Numbered from the stretch's first letter, positions 9,903 to 18,480 are shown. The stretch is 62,227 bases of DNA from Candidatus Omnitrophota bacterium (GCA_030697665.1 JAUYPJ010000144.1:1-62227), one strand, 5' to 3'. The notes: generated by a model from the letters alone, not told the origin. Made by a program: numbers and translations.

Positions 9903-10718
9903 TTACTTGGCGGTGAAGGTAAACTCCGCCGTCTTCGTTTCTCCCGCACCCACGTTGACCGACTGGCTCTGGACGCCGTACTTCTCGTGCCACGCCTCGA
10001 GCGTATAGGACCCCGCGGGCAAGCCGGTGATGGCGAAGGAGCCGTCCTCCCCGGAGACGCTGAAGAACGGGTGCTCCAGCACCCCCGCATAGGCGTTCAT
10101 CCACGGATGGACGTTGCACTTGAACTTCACCATGGACTCCGGCTTGGCGAACTTCTTCGTCGTCTTCATGCCTTTGACAGGCTGCGCGACGTTGAACGGT
10201 TGGTTGCTCGCCGGCTTGACGTTGACGTTGTGCAGCGTCGCATCGCTGTTGACGATCTCGAGCGGCTGGTTCACCTGGATGCCGAAGACGTGCGGCCGGT
10301 ACCAACATCCCTGTTGGTCCAGCACGACCGGCGTCGTCGGCGCGGGGAAGGCGCCCTGAAGCCCCTCCTTGACGTAGACGAACACGTTCTTCAACGTCCC
10401 ATTCGAGTTCACGACGACCTCTTCCCCGTAGAACGCGCCCTGGTGCTGCTGCTGGCACACCGGATCGGCGTCCATCTTGATCTTCTCCTGGGACGGAGCC
10501 GTCCCCTGAAACCGGATGGCCCCTCGGATCGAGGCGCCTGCCCCCTCCGCTGCTGGCGGCGGCTCCGCCCCGGCCTGCGCCAGTTGCGTGGGCCGCTCAG
10601 GCTCAGCGCGGGGCTCCGTCGTGGCATCGGCATCTTGTGGCGTGCCGCCGCCGCACCCAATCGCCACGAGCACCGCGATCACCATGGTACTCCGATATCG
10701 ATATCGGGCATCTCGCAT
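9903..10718 (-). CDS. Cupredoxin-like lipoprotein with carboxypeptidase-regulatory-like domain
   Basis: The 271-residue protein has a signal peptide ending in the lipobox VAIGC, a Pro/Glu-rich linker and a blue-copper-like region: LHNVNVKPAS supplies the first His, and KFKCNVHPWMNAYAG supplies Cys, His and Met in azurin/plastocyanin order. The C-terminal VSGEDGSFAITGLPAGSYTLEAWHEKYG is the beta-sandwich of carboxypeptidase regulatory-like proteins. It is eight bases from coxB, so a role as copper donor or electron carrier for the oxidase is reasonable inference. Similar two-domain proteins are found in oxidase and denitrification clusters. Confidence 0.8.
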   Translation of the reverse strand: MRDARYRYRSTMVIAVLVAIGCGGGTPQDADATTEPRAEPERPTQLAQAGAEPPPAAEGAGASIRGAIRFQGTAPSQEKIKMDADPVCQQQHQGAFYGEEVVVNSNGTLKNVFVYVKEGLQGAFPAPTTPVVLDQQGCWYRPHVFGIQVNQPLEIVNSDATLHNVNVKPASNQPFNVAQPVKGMKTTKKFAKPESMVKFKCNVHPWMNAYAGVLEHPFFSVSGEDGSFAITGLPAGSYTLEAWHEKYGVQSQSVNVGAGETKTAEFTFTAK

Positions 10719-10750
10719 CAGACCTCTCCTCCTCTATCCCCATCCTCCCG

Positions 10751-12130
10751 TCAGTGGCGTGTCCCGCCAGCCTGACGGCCTTTGTTCAACACGACGTCCA
10801 CCCAGGGAGAGACGGCGCGCGCATGGGGATGACCCCCGTCCCACACGGCAAACGCCACCGAGGTGAACCCATCCACCGGCAGCACCGCAGCCCCAGAGGG
10901 ACTCCCGGGGGCCAGCGGGCGCTGGAACACCAGATGCCACCGCCCCTCCCCATACGAGGCGGTGGCGGCCCGTAAGACCTGCGAGGCCTTGCCGGCCATC
11001 ACGCTGTCGTAGTCGCCTGAGAGCCCCTCAGAGACCTGCTGCGTGCGAGCGGACCAGTAGCACAGATCAAGCCGCGGCGCCCCCGCAGACGGCCAGGCCT
11101 GCAAGGTCACCACATCGCCTTCAGTGCCGGCGGGCTTCAGGATGAGGGCAAAGGCGTCGGACGTCTCCCGCAGCTCTTGGGTCGGATCATCCCACGACAC
11201 CCTGAAGGCCGCCGCCTCGCCGTTCGACATCACGTGAAACGACACGGCGTTGATTGTCGGCGGCCCCACCCACTCGCCGCTCGCGTTGACGGCATTGCGC
11301 AACCGCACCGTTGTGGATTCCGCCGTCCGCCACCGGACGTCGTCCCACGCAGCCGGCAACGCCCCCTCCACGTACGAGGCGTGCGCGATCAGATTCCAGT
11401 GCGGCTCCTCCTGCAGCGATGCCACGTAGTAGGCCAGGTGCCAGGCGTCTTCCGGAGAGAGCGCCTCGGCGTAAGAAGGCATGCCGGCCCCATCGATGCC
11501 GGTCAGGACGCGCAGCATCACCGAGCGAGGGTCGTGACCGCCTCGATAACTCCAGCCTTGCGTGAGGTTGGCGGGGCGGATGGGCATCCCCCAATCATCG
11601 ACGAGCCCGGCGGCGGAGGGCCCGTCGGCTCGTCCCTGGGCCCCGTGGCAGGCGGCGCAGCCCAGTTGCTCGTAGAGAACCTTGCCTCGCGCCTCATCGG
11701 CCCGTTGCGGCCCCGGATCGCTCGCGACCTGCACAGGGCTCGGTGGCGTCTGATCAAAGATCGGCGAGAGGGTCTTGAGATACTCCACGAGCTGCCAGCG
11801 CACACGTTCCTCCAGGTGCCGCCAATCGGGCATGTTGCTGCCCGGCAGCCCGCTGGTGATCGTCTCGAAGAGATCCTCGTCGGTGGGCGGGGTGCCGCTG
11901 GCGGTGCTGCGGAACTTGTAGACCCCCAGGGTCAAGTCGCGCGGCCGTGGGAAGAAGCGCGTGGCATCGATCCCGTCCCCGCGGCCTTGTGGGCCGTGAC
12001 AGCGCGCGCAGGACTGGGCGTACGCCGCCGCGCCCTCTCGCAGATCCGGGGCGGGTCGCTCTGCTGCAGCGGCGGAGAGTCCCGCCATCCCCACCAGAAA
12101 ACCCACGAACCACATTCCACACCCGACCAT
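10751..12130 (-). CDS. Diheme cytochrome c with C-terminal heme-b-binding (EB_dh-like) domain
   Basis: After a signal peptide (MWFVGFLVGMAGLSAAAAER) come two class I heme c domains: CARCH with distal Met in GSNMPDWRH, and CAACH with GAGMPSYAEAL. The last ~200 residues (ASYVEGALPAAWDDVRWRTA onward) match the ethylbenzene-dehydrogenase-related heme b domain seen in subunits of DMSO-reductase-family enzymes. As the first gene of the cox operon it probably feeds electrons to CoxB. The start was set at 12130 so that a short n-region precedes the hydrophobic core; 12115 is also possible. Confidence 0.85.
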   Translation of the reverse strand: MVGCGMWFVGFLVGMAGLSAAAAERPAPDLREGAAAYAQSCARCHGPQGRGDGIDATRFFPRPRDLTLGVYKFRSTASGTPPTDEDLFETITSGLPGSNMPDWRHLEERVRWQLVEYLKTLSPIFDQTPPSPVQVASDPGPQRADEARGKVLYEQLGCAACHGAQGRADGPSAAGLVDDWGMPIRPANLTQGWSYRGGHDPRSVMLRVLTGIDGAGMPSYAEALSPEDAWHLAYYVASLQEEPHWNLIAHASYVEGALPAAWDDVRWRTAESTTVRLRNAVNASGEWVGPPTINAVSFHVMSNGEAAAFRVSWDDPTQELRETSDAFALILKPAGTEGDVVTLQAWPSAGAPRLDLCYWSARTQQVSEGLSGDYDSVMAGKASQVLRAATASYGEGRWHLVFQRPLAPGSPSGAAVLPVDGFTSVAFAVWDGGHPHARAVSPWVDVVLNKGRQAGGTRH

Positions 12131-12282
12131 ACAAGTTATTCTAACGGAGCAGAAACGCCCCGTCAACGCGACTACGGGACAGCCCCGAGCCAGGCCCTGC
12201 TCGCCAGGGGACTCCCCTCACAGCTGAGCGCTCCAACAAGGGTAGTTAACATGAACGAGCCGGTCCCCGTGGTTCTGCGATA

Positions 12283-13571
12283 ATCGTGGGTTGCTCCGCA
12301 CCACGGACGCGGAGCCGAGCCACAACAGAACACGGAGGAACCGGCCCATGGAGCAGTCTAGCCCCATCGGTGGTCTGGATGTTCAGAAGGAGACGGTGGT
12401 CGTGGCGGTGTTGCCGGTTGGAGCGGACCGGATCGCGGAGACCACGCGGATCGAGAATCACCCGAAGGCCATCGAGAAGCTGGTGCAACGGTTGACGGCG
12501 CGATGCGGCAGGATGACGTTCGTGTACGAAGCGGGCCCCTGCGGCTACGACGTCCAGCGGCAGCTGACGGCGCTGGGCCAGCGGTGCGTGGTGATCGCGC
12601 CCTCCCTGACGCCCCGGCGGCCGGGCGATCGCGTGAAGACGGACCGGCGAGACGCGGAGAAGCTGGCGCGGCTGTATCGGGCGGGGGAGCTGACCCTGAT
12701 CCGCGTGCCGAGCCGTGAAGAGGAAGCGGCCCGCGATCTCGTCCGCACCCGCGAGGATGCCGTGGCGGATCGGCTGCGGGCCCGCCACCGACTGATGACG
12801 TTCTTGCTGCGCCAAGGCCGCGTGTATCGGGAGACGAAGGCGTGGGGCGTCGCGCACCGCCAGTGGCTGACGAGCCAGCGGTTCGAGTGGCCAGCGCTGC
12901 AGCAGACCGTCGAGGCGTATCGGCGGGCCCTGGACGAGGGCGAGGCCCGACTGGCCAGCCTGGACGAGGCGCTGCAGGCCCTGGCCCAGCAGGCGCCCTA
13001 CCAGGCAGCCGTCCAGGCGCTGCGCGGTCTGAAGGGGGTCAACACGCTCACGGCCTTGACGCTGGTGGTGGAGACGCAGGACTTCCGGCGCTTCCCGACG
13101 GCGGCGGCCTTCATGAGCTTCACCGGCTTGGTCCCCTCGGAGGCCAGCTCGGGCTCGACCGTGCGCCGGGGCAGCATCACGAAGACCGGCAATGCCCATC
13201 TGCGGCGCGTCCTGGTCGAAGCGGCGTGGTGCAGTCGCCATGGGCAGATCGTCAGTCGAGAGTTGGCGGCCCGACGGCAGGACGCCCCCCTGGCGGTCGT
13301 GCAGCTGGCCCGCAAGGCCCAGGTCCGCTTGCATCGGCGCTACTGGCGGCTGCTGCACCGGGGGAAAGTGCCGGGTGTGACGGTCACCGCGGTGGCCCGG
13401 GAGTTGGCGGGCTTCGTCTGGGCCATCGGGCAACAGGTGCCCACGACGGCGGGGTACCACGCCAGCACGGGCAGACGGTCTTGGAGAAGAGCCCATGGGT
13501 TTGGGCGCGGTGTGGAGAATCCTCGGGGACACTAGGTGGCGCAAGGGCGTCAGCCCGCGATGACCCACGAT
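12283..13571 (+). mobile_element. IS110-family element (IS1111-like subgroup)
   Basis: The transposase gene is flanked by a 9-bp inverted pair, ATCGTGGGT at 12283-12291 and ACCCACGAT at 13563-13571. Subterminal inverted repeats of this kind mark the IS1111 subgroup. The true ends lie outside these repeats and cannot be fixed without a second copy. Non-coding flanks (12166-12347 and 13536-13640) are where the guide (bridge/seek) RNA of this family would be encoded; a perfect stem GCTCCGC/GCGGAGC lies at 12293-12315. Confidence 0.75.
12348..13535 (+). CDS. IS110-family DEDD transposase/recombinase
   Basis: The protein is 395 residues from the ATG at 12348, which follows GGAGGA at a good distance. 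The N-terminal RuvC-like DEDD domain shows GGLDVQKETVVVAV, FVYEAGPCGYDV and VKTDRRDAEKLARLYR. The C-terminal Transposase_20 domain shows ALRGLKGVNTLTALTL and SSGSTVRRGSITKTGNAHLR with the serine region used for strand exchange. It looks intact. The enzyme recombines DNA under the direction of an element-encoded RNA in characterised relatives. Confidence 0.92.
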   Translation: MEQSSPIGGLDVQKETVVVAVLPVGADRIAETTRIENHPKAIEKLVQRLTARCGRMTFVYEAGPCGYDVQRQLTALGQRCVVIAPSLTPRRPGDRVKTDRRDAEKLARLYRAGELTLIRVPSREEEAARDLVRTREDAVADRLRARHRLMTFLLRQGRVYRETKAWGVAHRQWLTSQRFEWPALQQTVEAYRRALDEGEARLASLDEALQALAQQAPYQAAVQALRGLKGVNTLTALTLVVETQDFRRFPTAAAFMSFTGLVPSEASSGSTVRRGSITKTGNAHLRRVLVEAAWCSRHGQIVSRELAARRQDAPLAVVQLARKAQVRLHRRYWRLLHRGKVPGVTVTAVARELAGFVWAIGQQVPTTAGYHASTGRRSWRRAHGFGRGVENPRGH

Positions 13572-13778
13572 GGTAGTTCGAGGCAGCTCCCGACGAATCA
13601 GTATCATGCGTCCCTGTCGTCCTCCGCGGCGATAACACGCGAATATCAGATTGATTCACCGTCGCAACAGGCCCGGCCCATGGACTCCTTCCTCACTCGG
13701 GACGGTCCGGGTGGGGGGGGTGTGGCGAAACGACACGGTTGATCGGCTCGTACACATCAGTGTCTTAAATCCACCTCG

Positions 13779-13872
13779 ACACCACAGAGGGCACAGAATT
13801 CCACAGAGACACAGAAGGTTTTTCGATGGCTGTTCTCTGTGTTTCTGTGGACCTTCTGTGATTCTGTGGTGT
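13779..13872. repeat. CACAGA-word inverted repeat
   Basis: The left arm has ACACCACAGA, CACAGAA and CCACAGAGACACAGA; the right arm carries the same words inverted, ending TCTGTGGTGT. The ~40-bp arms enclose a ~20-base loop. It lies between the IS element and the mer promoter. Nothing else is recognisable in the gene-free stretch 13572-13911. Confidence 0.75.
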
Positions 13873-13911
13873 GAATGGTCAAATTGAGACAGTACCCCAA
13901 CAAGATTTCGC

Positions 13912-13943
13912 TTGACCTTCCAGTTGACTGGATAGTTTATACT
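13912..13943 (+). promoter_or_regulatory. MerR-type promoter with 20-bp spacer
   Basis: The -35 box is TTGACC (13912-13917) and the -10 box is TATACT (13938-13943), separated by 20 bp rather than 17. The spacer holds an imperfect palindrome around CCAGTTGACTGG. Overlong spacers with a central dyad are the hallmark of promoters activated by DNA distortion by MerR proteins. Transcription would start just upstream of the merR ATG at 13954. Confidence 0.75.
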
Positions 13944-13953
13944 CAGGGGTGAG

Positions 13954-14379
13954 ATGGTGAAGACGTTCTACATCAGCCCGCTCTCGAAGCAGGCAGGCGT
14001 TCCCGTCAAGACGATCCGGTACTACGAGGACGCGGGGCTGCTGCCAACGCCCAGCCGCACCGCGTCGGGGTATCGACTGTACTCCCCCGACAGCGCCGAC
14101 CGCCTACACTTCATCAAGAAGGCGCAGAACCTGGGACTGCGGCTGGATGAGATCAAGGAAATCCTGGACTTGGCGGATCGGGGCCGCTGCCCCTGCGGGC
14201 ATGTCCAGACGTTCCTCAAGACGCGGCTGCATGAACTTCAACGGAAGATCGCCGATCTGCGCCTCATCGAGCGGCGGGTGAAGCGGGCGGTGAGACAGGG
14301 CTGTCCCCCCAACTTCAAACCCAGGGGGAAGGCGATCTGCCCGACGATCCAGCGGCAGCCAATCACGAAGGGACGGTGA
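13954..14379 (+). CDS. merR: MerR-family metal-responsive regulator
   Basis: The 141-residue protein has an N-terminal winged-helix domain (LSKQAGVPVKTIRYYEDAGLL, ASGYRLYSPDSADRLHFIKKAQ), the dimerisation helix and metal-site cysteines in RGRCPCGHVQTFL, RQGCPPN and ICPTI. Cys residues flanking the long helix fit Hg(II) or another soft metal. It is the first gene of a mer-like operon and presumably controls its own promoter at 13912-13943. The sensor could equally respond to zinc or cadmium, but the mer neighbours favour mercury. Confidence 0.88.
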   Translation: MVKTFYISPLSKQAGVPVKTIRYYEDAGLLPTPSRTASGYRLYSPDSADRLHFIKKAQNLGLRLDEIKEILDLADRGRCPCGHVQTFLKTRLHELQRKIADLRLIERRVKRAVRQGCPPNFKPRGKAICPTIQRQPITKGR

Positions 14380-14383
14380 CGCG

Positions 14384-14956
14384 ATGAAGGCAGACAAACT
14401 CGGCATCCTGTCGGCGCTGTTTGCCTCGGTGTGCTGTGTGACGCCCCTGCTGCTGGTGCTCCTGGGGTTGGGGAGCTTGGGTATCGGGGCGGTCTTGGGG
14501 CGCTTCCACTGGTGGTTCCTGGGGGCGGCGCTTATCCTGTTGACGGCGGCGTGGCGGCGATATTTCCAGGAGCGCAGGCGCTGTGCGACCGAATGCTGCG
14601 AGATGGCCTCTGGGACGCCGACCCGCTGGACGCTGCTGGTCGTCTCCTTGGTGGTGGCCGCGTTTGCCGGACTGAATCTGGTCACCTTCGCCAGCCAGCG
14701 CCAGCAGACGGCTCCCACGCCAGGCAGCCCATCCGACACCGCGACCGAGGCGGTTATCCCCGTCGAAGGGATGACGTGTCTGACGTGTGAACTGACCATC
14801 GAATCCGGCTTGAAGCGGCTCCAGGGCATCCAGCATGCCGATGCCCGTATGGCGGAACAGGCGGTGTCTGTGCAATACGACCCCACGCAGATCAGCCTGA
14901 ACGACGTCGTGGAAGCAATCAACAAGATCGGCTATCGCGCCAGGTTGCCGGACTGA
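14384..14956 (+). CDS. merT-merP: Fused mercuric transport protein MerT-MerP
   Basis: The N-terminal ~105 residues form a three-helix MerT: the paired cysteines Cys17-Cys18 in FASVCCVTPLLLVLLGLGS, and cytosolic-side cysteines near residues 67-72. The C-terminal domain is a heavy-metal-associated fold with GMTCLTC (Cys132, Cys135) and FDPT-like QYDPTQISLNDVVEAINKIGY, equivalent to MerP. In classic operons these are two genes; here the ligand-passing partners are one chain, with the HMA domain after a short linker. It follows merR by five bases. Confidence 0.9.
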   Translation: MKADKLGILSALFASVCCVTPLLLVLLGLGSLGIGAVLGRFHWWFLGAALILLTAAWRRYFQERRRCATECCEMASGTPTRWTLLVVSLVVAAFAGLNLVTFASQRQQTAPTPGSPSDTATEAVIPVEGMTCLTCELTIESGLKRLQGIQHADARMAEQAVSVQYDPTQISLNDVVEAINKIGYRARLPD

Positions 14957-14964
14957 GGTCTCCG

Positions 14965-15489
14965 ATGCGTCCTTTACCTGAACCAGCGCCCTCTGCAACG
15001 GAGCCCTGCTGCGAGTTGCATCCACCGCGATCCTGTCCCCCGACCCCCTGTCCTGTGTGCGGACAGCGGGGCACATCCGTCGCCCGCATCACGCTGGTGG
15101 CCCTGCTCAGACCTGAGCACCATCCGCAGATTCCCGCCCAGGAGGCGTGCTGCTTCTGCCGCACCCCCACCTGCGAGGTGGTCTACTTCGCGCCTGGGCG
15201 CGTGGTGTTTCGCAAGCACGATCTATCTGTGCGGATCGGATTAAAGGAGCCGGACGATCCCGCTGCGCCCGTCTGTTACTGCTTCGGTTGGACGCCGGAG
15301 AAGATTCGGGCGGAGCTTGCGGCGACCGGCAGGAGCACGGTGATCGACCAGATCAAAGCGCAGGTGAAGACGGGCAACTGCTCCTGCGAGGTGACCAACC
15401 CCCAGGGATCGTGCTGTCTGGGGAATGTGGCGAAGGCGGTACAGCAGGCAATGGCTTCTATCACTCAGAAAGGGGGTGTCACACGATGA
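14965..15489 (+). CDS. CopZ-like iron-sulfur metallochaperone family protein
   Basis: The 174-residue, cysteine-rich protein has CCELHPPRSC and CPVCGQRG, then CCFCRTPTCEVVYF, then VCYCFGWTPEKIRAEL and KTGNCSCEVTNPQGSCCLG. This order matches the CopZ-like N-terminal Zn/[2Fe-2S] domain plus BFD-like [2Fe-2S] motif (CxC and CxxxxC) described for Archaeoglobus CopZ and often found in mer or cop operons. It lacks an obvious HMA domain; the HMA domain in the preceding MerT-MerP fusion could partner with it. Confidence 0.75.
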   Translation: MRPLPEPAPSATEPCCELHPPRSCPPTPCPVCGQRGTSVARITLVALLRPEHHPQIPAQEACCFCRTPTCEVVYFAPGRVVFRKHDLSVRIGLKEPDDPAAPVCYCFGWTPEKIRAELAATGRSTVIDQIKAQVKTGNCSCEVTNPQGSCCLGNVAKAVQQAMASITQKGGVTR

Positions 15490-15668
15490 AGCAGCCAATG
15501 CGCGTTGCGCTGTGTCCTGCGTGCGGAGCGTGTCCTGAAGTGGTGCTCGACCAGCACGCCGATGAAGTCCGCATCGGGGAGGAAGGCAACCTGGTGCGGC
15601 TCCACAAAGAAGCATGGAACACGCTGGTGGAGAAAATCCGATCCGGCGAGTTGACCAGACTTCAGTGA
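15486..15668 (+). CDS. Sixty-residue mer-operon protein with CPACGACP motif
   Basis: It starts MKQPMRVALCPACGACPEVV and ends GELTRLQ, with no membrane segment. The ATG overlaps the preceding stop as ATGA, so it is co-translated with the metallochaperone. Three cysteines near the N-terminus suggest soft-metal binding. Small proteins of this type recur at the end of mer operons; the function is not known to me. Confidence 0.7.
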   Translation: MKQPMRVALCPACGACPEVVLDQHADEVRIGEEGNLVRLHKEAWNTLVEKIRSGELTRLQ

Positions 15669-15682
15669 CGCTTCCACCAGAC

Positions 15683-15720
15683 AGAACGCCGCAGGGAATC
15701 AACTCTTCCTGCGGCGTTCT
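15683..15720 (+). terminator. Intrinsic terminator after the mer operon
   Basis: A perfect 13-bp stem (AGAACGCCGCAGG / CCTGCGGCGTTCT) encloses a 12-base loop, 15 bases after the last stop. The following T-tract (GTGTTGC) is weak. No merA gene lies between here and merR, so the operon ends without a mercuric reductase. Confidence 0.75.
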
Positions 15721-15757
15721 GTGTTGCTGGTGATTGCTGCTCGTGGAGGCTCGTTCG

Positions 15758-15787
15758 GCTCCTTCCGTTAGCGCGCCGTTAGCACGG
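15758..15787. repeat. 30-bp near-repeat, left copy
   Basis: It begins GCTCCTTCCGTTAGCG and ends CCGTTAGCACGG; 27 of 30 positions match the copy at 18481-18510, in the same orientation. The two copies bracket the toxin-antitoxin, MFS and ChrB genes. Confidence 0.7.
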
Positions 15788-15797
15788 CAGCGGCCTG

Positions 15798-16073
15798 TCA
15801 GACGGCCTTCAGAAAGCGCCGTACGTGATCGTGGCTGCCGGAGAGGACGTATCGGATCAGATCTCCGGACCGCCGGTAGATGACTCGCGTCTGGATGTCC
15901 ACGCGAAACTCGAAATAGTCATCCCGCAGATGGGTCATGCCCAAGCCTTGCGGCCACTGACGGTTTTCGATCGCGTGCTGGAATTTCTCGATGGCGTTCA
16001 GAAGCTTGGACGCTTGCGCGCGGGAGAGTTGGCGGGTCGTGTCGAGGAACGACGGCTGATACGCAAACCGCAT
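15798..16073 (-). CDS. RelE/ParE-like toxin
   Basis: The 91-residue protein MRFAYQPSFLDTTRQLSRAQ... has the RelE-type pattern: a helical pair followed by YFEFRVDIQTRVIYRRSGD and YVLSGSHDHVRRFL, which resembles YafQ/HigB-like mRNA interferases. The start overlaps the antitoxin stop (TGATG). With the AbrB-type gene upstream it forms a toxin-antitoxin pair; such AbrB/RelE pairings are known. The exact toxin subfamily is uncertain. Confidence 0.75.
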   Translation of the reverse strand: MRFAYQPSFLDTTRQLSRAQASKLLNAIEKFQHAIENRQWPQGLGMTHLRDDYFEFRVDIQTRVIYRRSGDLIRYVLSGSHDHVRRFLKAV

Positions 16074-16360
16074 CAGCCAGAACGGCCGAGATGACGCTTC
16101 AGATAGCGCAGGGAGTCGGCCGCGTTCTCGCAGGTGGCCGCAGGCGTCTCGGCGGCGAGACGCTCGATCTGCTTCCACTCAGCCTCTGTGAAGGGATCGT
16201 TGGAGGGTACCGGCTCGATCCGGGTGAGCGCCACCCGACCGCCCTGGATCACGAAGCCCACCAGGTCGTGTTGAGCCTTCAAATGCAAGGCCTCGCGCAC
16301 AACCTTAGGAAGCGTGACCTGCGCTTTGGCGCCCACGGGTGACGTGATGATTTTCGGCAT
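16073..16360 (-). CDS. AbrB/SpoVT-type antitoxin
   Basis: The 95-residue protein opens MPKIITSPVGAKAQVTLPK, the swapped-hairpin AbrB DNA-binding fold seen in MazE/VapB antitoxins, followed by an acidic C-terminal region (DPFTEAEWKQIERLAAE) that would wrap the toxin. AGGAGA sits eight bases before the ATG at 16360, favouring it over the ATG two codons earlier. It is expected to repress the pair's own promoter. Nothing is recognisable in the 225-base gap upstream. Confidence 0.75.
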   Translation of the reverse strand: MPKIITSPVGAKAQVTLPKVVREALHLKAQHDLVGFVIQGGRVALTRIEPVPSNDPFTEAEWKQIERLAAETPAATCENAADSLRYLKRHLGRSG

Positions 16361-16585
16361 TCGCATTCTCCTGAATTCTCGGATTTCCAGCTAAAAGCGT
16401 ATCACACCAGCTACGTCTCGTCAACGGCTTGACAGGTGGCTGCCAAGAGCATGTTCGTCAACGTCTTCGCAGAATTGTTTCGGTGGGCTGCAAAACGGCA
16501 GAAATCCCCCACCAACACGCTGGGCTAGTTTTCAGACCCCCACAACAAGTAAATCACACGTGAAACCCTTCAACAAGATTGGTCG

Positions 16586-17848
16586 TCATGCTCCTGAATG
16601 TTCTTCCGGTGGCTTCAGATCGCGAAACGCCTGATACAACAGCAGGTCGTAGGCGATTTTCAGGACCGGTCCAACCAGGAGCGGCGCGGAGAGCGCCAGC
16701 GTCCGCATGAGCGAACCGGCGATGGCCGGTGCCACAGCCCACGCCACGCCCCGCGTAAGGTTCGTGATGCCGCTGGCCCGGGTACGTTCCTCGTCCCTCA
16801 CAACGGCCACGAGGTAGGACTGCCGGGTGGGCACATCCATCTCCACCAGCGCTTCGCGCATCAGCAACAGGAGTACGGCGATGGTCAGGTTCGGCACCAT
16901 GGGCACGGTCATCAGGAGCACGCTCGACGGCAGGTGCGTCCAGACCATGGTGTTCACCAGCCCGATTCGCCGGGCCAACCAGGCTGCGCCCAAGTGCGAG
17001 AGCCCATTCAGGATGCGCACGAAAAAGAACAGCGGCCCAAGGAACGCCTCATCCACTCCGAACCGCCGTAAAAACCAGTAGGACACCAGCGCCGTGGTCA
17101 GGAATCCGCCCCCAAGGCTGTCGAGCGCGGAGAGCCCGGCAAACTTCATGACCACTCGCCGCGAGGCGGGCGACAGCGGTTGAGGCGCTACGCGGGCAGG
17201 GGCTTCTACACCTTGGCTCAGTCTCGCCACCAGCGCTCCAGCGAGAAAACAGATCACGCTGTAGAATCCCCACGTCCACTGGTACGACTCTGGGAGGGAG
17301 AGATGGGCCTGCTGACGCAGGAGTGCGGGCACGCTTCCCAGCAATGACCCGACTGCATGTCCCGCATCCACGATCACGTTGTACCAGGCGAAGGTCTTGG
17401 TTCGTTCAGCAGGGGTCGTCGTTTGGGGCAGGATGGCTTGCTCCACCGTCATGCTTGCGCCGCGGTCGCGACCCATCCCGTTGACCATCCCAACGAACAC
17501 CGCGAGCATCACGACGAACGCGGAACTTGCGCTGGCCAGCAGGAGACCTCCGACACCCATCAAGCCAGCAAACATCATGAGGCTTCGCCGTCTGCCAACC
17601 CGGTCTGCGAGATAGATCACCACGAGGGTTCCCGCGGCACAGCCAGCCAAACCCAGTGACACAGCGAGCCCAATGCGCCAAGGGTTAAACTTCAGGCCGG
17701 CGAGGTACAAAGAGACCATCACACCGGACAACCCAACGGCGATCGCCCGAAGCCCTGCCGAGAGGAAGATCAGTCGGCGATCAGTCAACATGCAGGGACC
17801 ATCCGGTGAGACAACAATGGCGCCCAGATCATGGACGTCGCTCTCCAA
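16586..17848 (-). CDS. MFS transporter (chromate-resistance neighbour)
   Basis: The 420-residue, twelve-helix protein has the MFS loop motif YLADRVGRRRSLMMFAGL after helix 2. It is encoded 13 bases downstream of a ChrB C-terminal-domain gene. MFS exporters in place of ChrA occur with such genes, so a role in metal or oxyanion export is suggested by context only. The last residues (RDLKPPEEHSGA) are hydrophilic and cytosolic. Confidence 0.8.
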   Translation of the reverse strand: MESDVHDLGAIVVSPDGPCMLTDRRLIFLSAGLRAIAVGLSGVMVSLYLAGLKFNPWRIGLAVSLGLAGCAAGTLVVIYLADRVGRRRSLMMFAGLMGVGGLLLASASSAFVVMLAVFVGMVNGMGRDRGASMTVEQAILPQTTTPAERTKTFAWYNVIVDAGHAVGSLLGSVPALLRQQAHLSLPESYQWTWGFYSVICFLAGALVARLSQGVEAPARVAPQPLSPASRRVVMKFAGLSALDSLGGGFLTTALVSYWFLRRFGVDEAFLGPLFFFVRILNGLSHLGAAWLARRIGLVNTMVWTHLPSSVLLMTVPMVPNLTIAVLLLLMREALVEMDVPTRQSYLVAVVRDEERTRASGITNLTRGVAWAVAPAIAGSLMRTLALSAPLLVGPVLKIAYDLLLYQAFRDLKPPEEHSGA

Positions 17849-17861
17849 TCGATCTGCCGAC

Positions 17862-18305
17862 TCATGCGTGTTTGCCCTGAATCACTTGCTGACAATAGGC
17901 ATACAGCGCGTCATAGACGATGGATTCTCTCGCCAGCATCTCATGGTCGTCCTTCAGTCCCAGATGCCGGAAGCCCTCCGCAATAGCTTTGAGACCGGCA
18001 GCTTCCGGCCTCCTGTACAGATCCTCAGTCACATCTGCGCCATGGACAATCTGTGCTAACAACCGAATCGCCTGGTCTTGGATTTCGTACTTCTTGACGA
18101 TCGCTTCAAAGCTGCACTGACCATGATGGTGCCCCAGTTCAACGTCGGGTACGTCAAATGGCATCGCGCTTTCCTGCTGGGCGACTTGAAGAACGCGATC
18201 AGCGGGAACAAAGAGGAAAATCGCCTCGGGGTCTACGAATTTCTTGATCAGCCAAGGACAGGCTACGCGGTCAACCTTCACGTGCTCTTTTGTGATCCAC
18301 TTCAT
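17862..18305 (-). CDS. ChrB C-terminal domain protein
   Basis: The 147-residue protein MKWITKEHVKVDRVACPWLIKKF... matches the chromate-resistance exported/ChrB C-terminal family: RVACPWLIKKFVDPEAIFLF, DVELGHHHGQCSFEAIVKKY and IVHGADV. The His/Cys cluster (GHHHGQC) could bind metal. Full ChrB regulators carry an extra N-terminal domain that is missing here, so this is the stand-alone form. It pairs with the MFS gene. Confidence 0.85.
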   Translation of the reverse strand: MKWITKEHVKVDRVACPWLIKKFVDPEAIFLFVPADRVLQVAQQESAMPFDVPDVELGHHHGQCSFEAIVKKYEIQDQAIRLLAQIVHGADVTEDLYRRPEAAGLKAIAEGFRHLGLKDDHEMLARESIVYDALYAYCQQVIQGKHA

Positions 18306-18480
18306 GGTGAGGAGATTTGTTGAGCCAACATAATTGTTTTCCGTTTCAACCGTCCCTGTGGGCCAATTTTACCATCTCCAGGACCAATTGCTGACTGCCC
18401 TTTTCAGTAAAGGGGCCATGCATAGAATTCACACTGGCCCCTGAACTGATTCCAAGTCCACCTTGATATCGCCTGGTTGC

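Noticed and set aside
15798-16178. Longer RelE-like toxin starting at 16178
   Set aside because: The extra 35 residues are the antitoxin C-terminus read in another frame; the ATG at 16073 overlaps the antitoxin stop and gives the family length.
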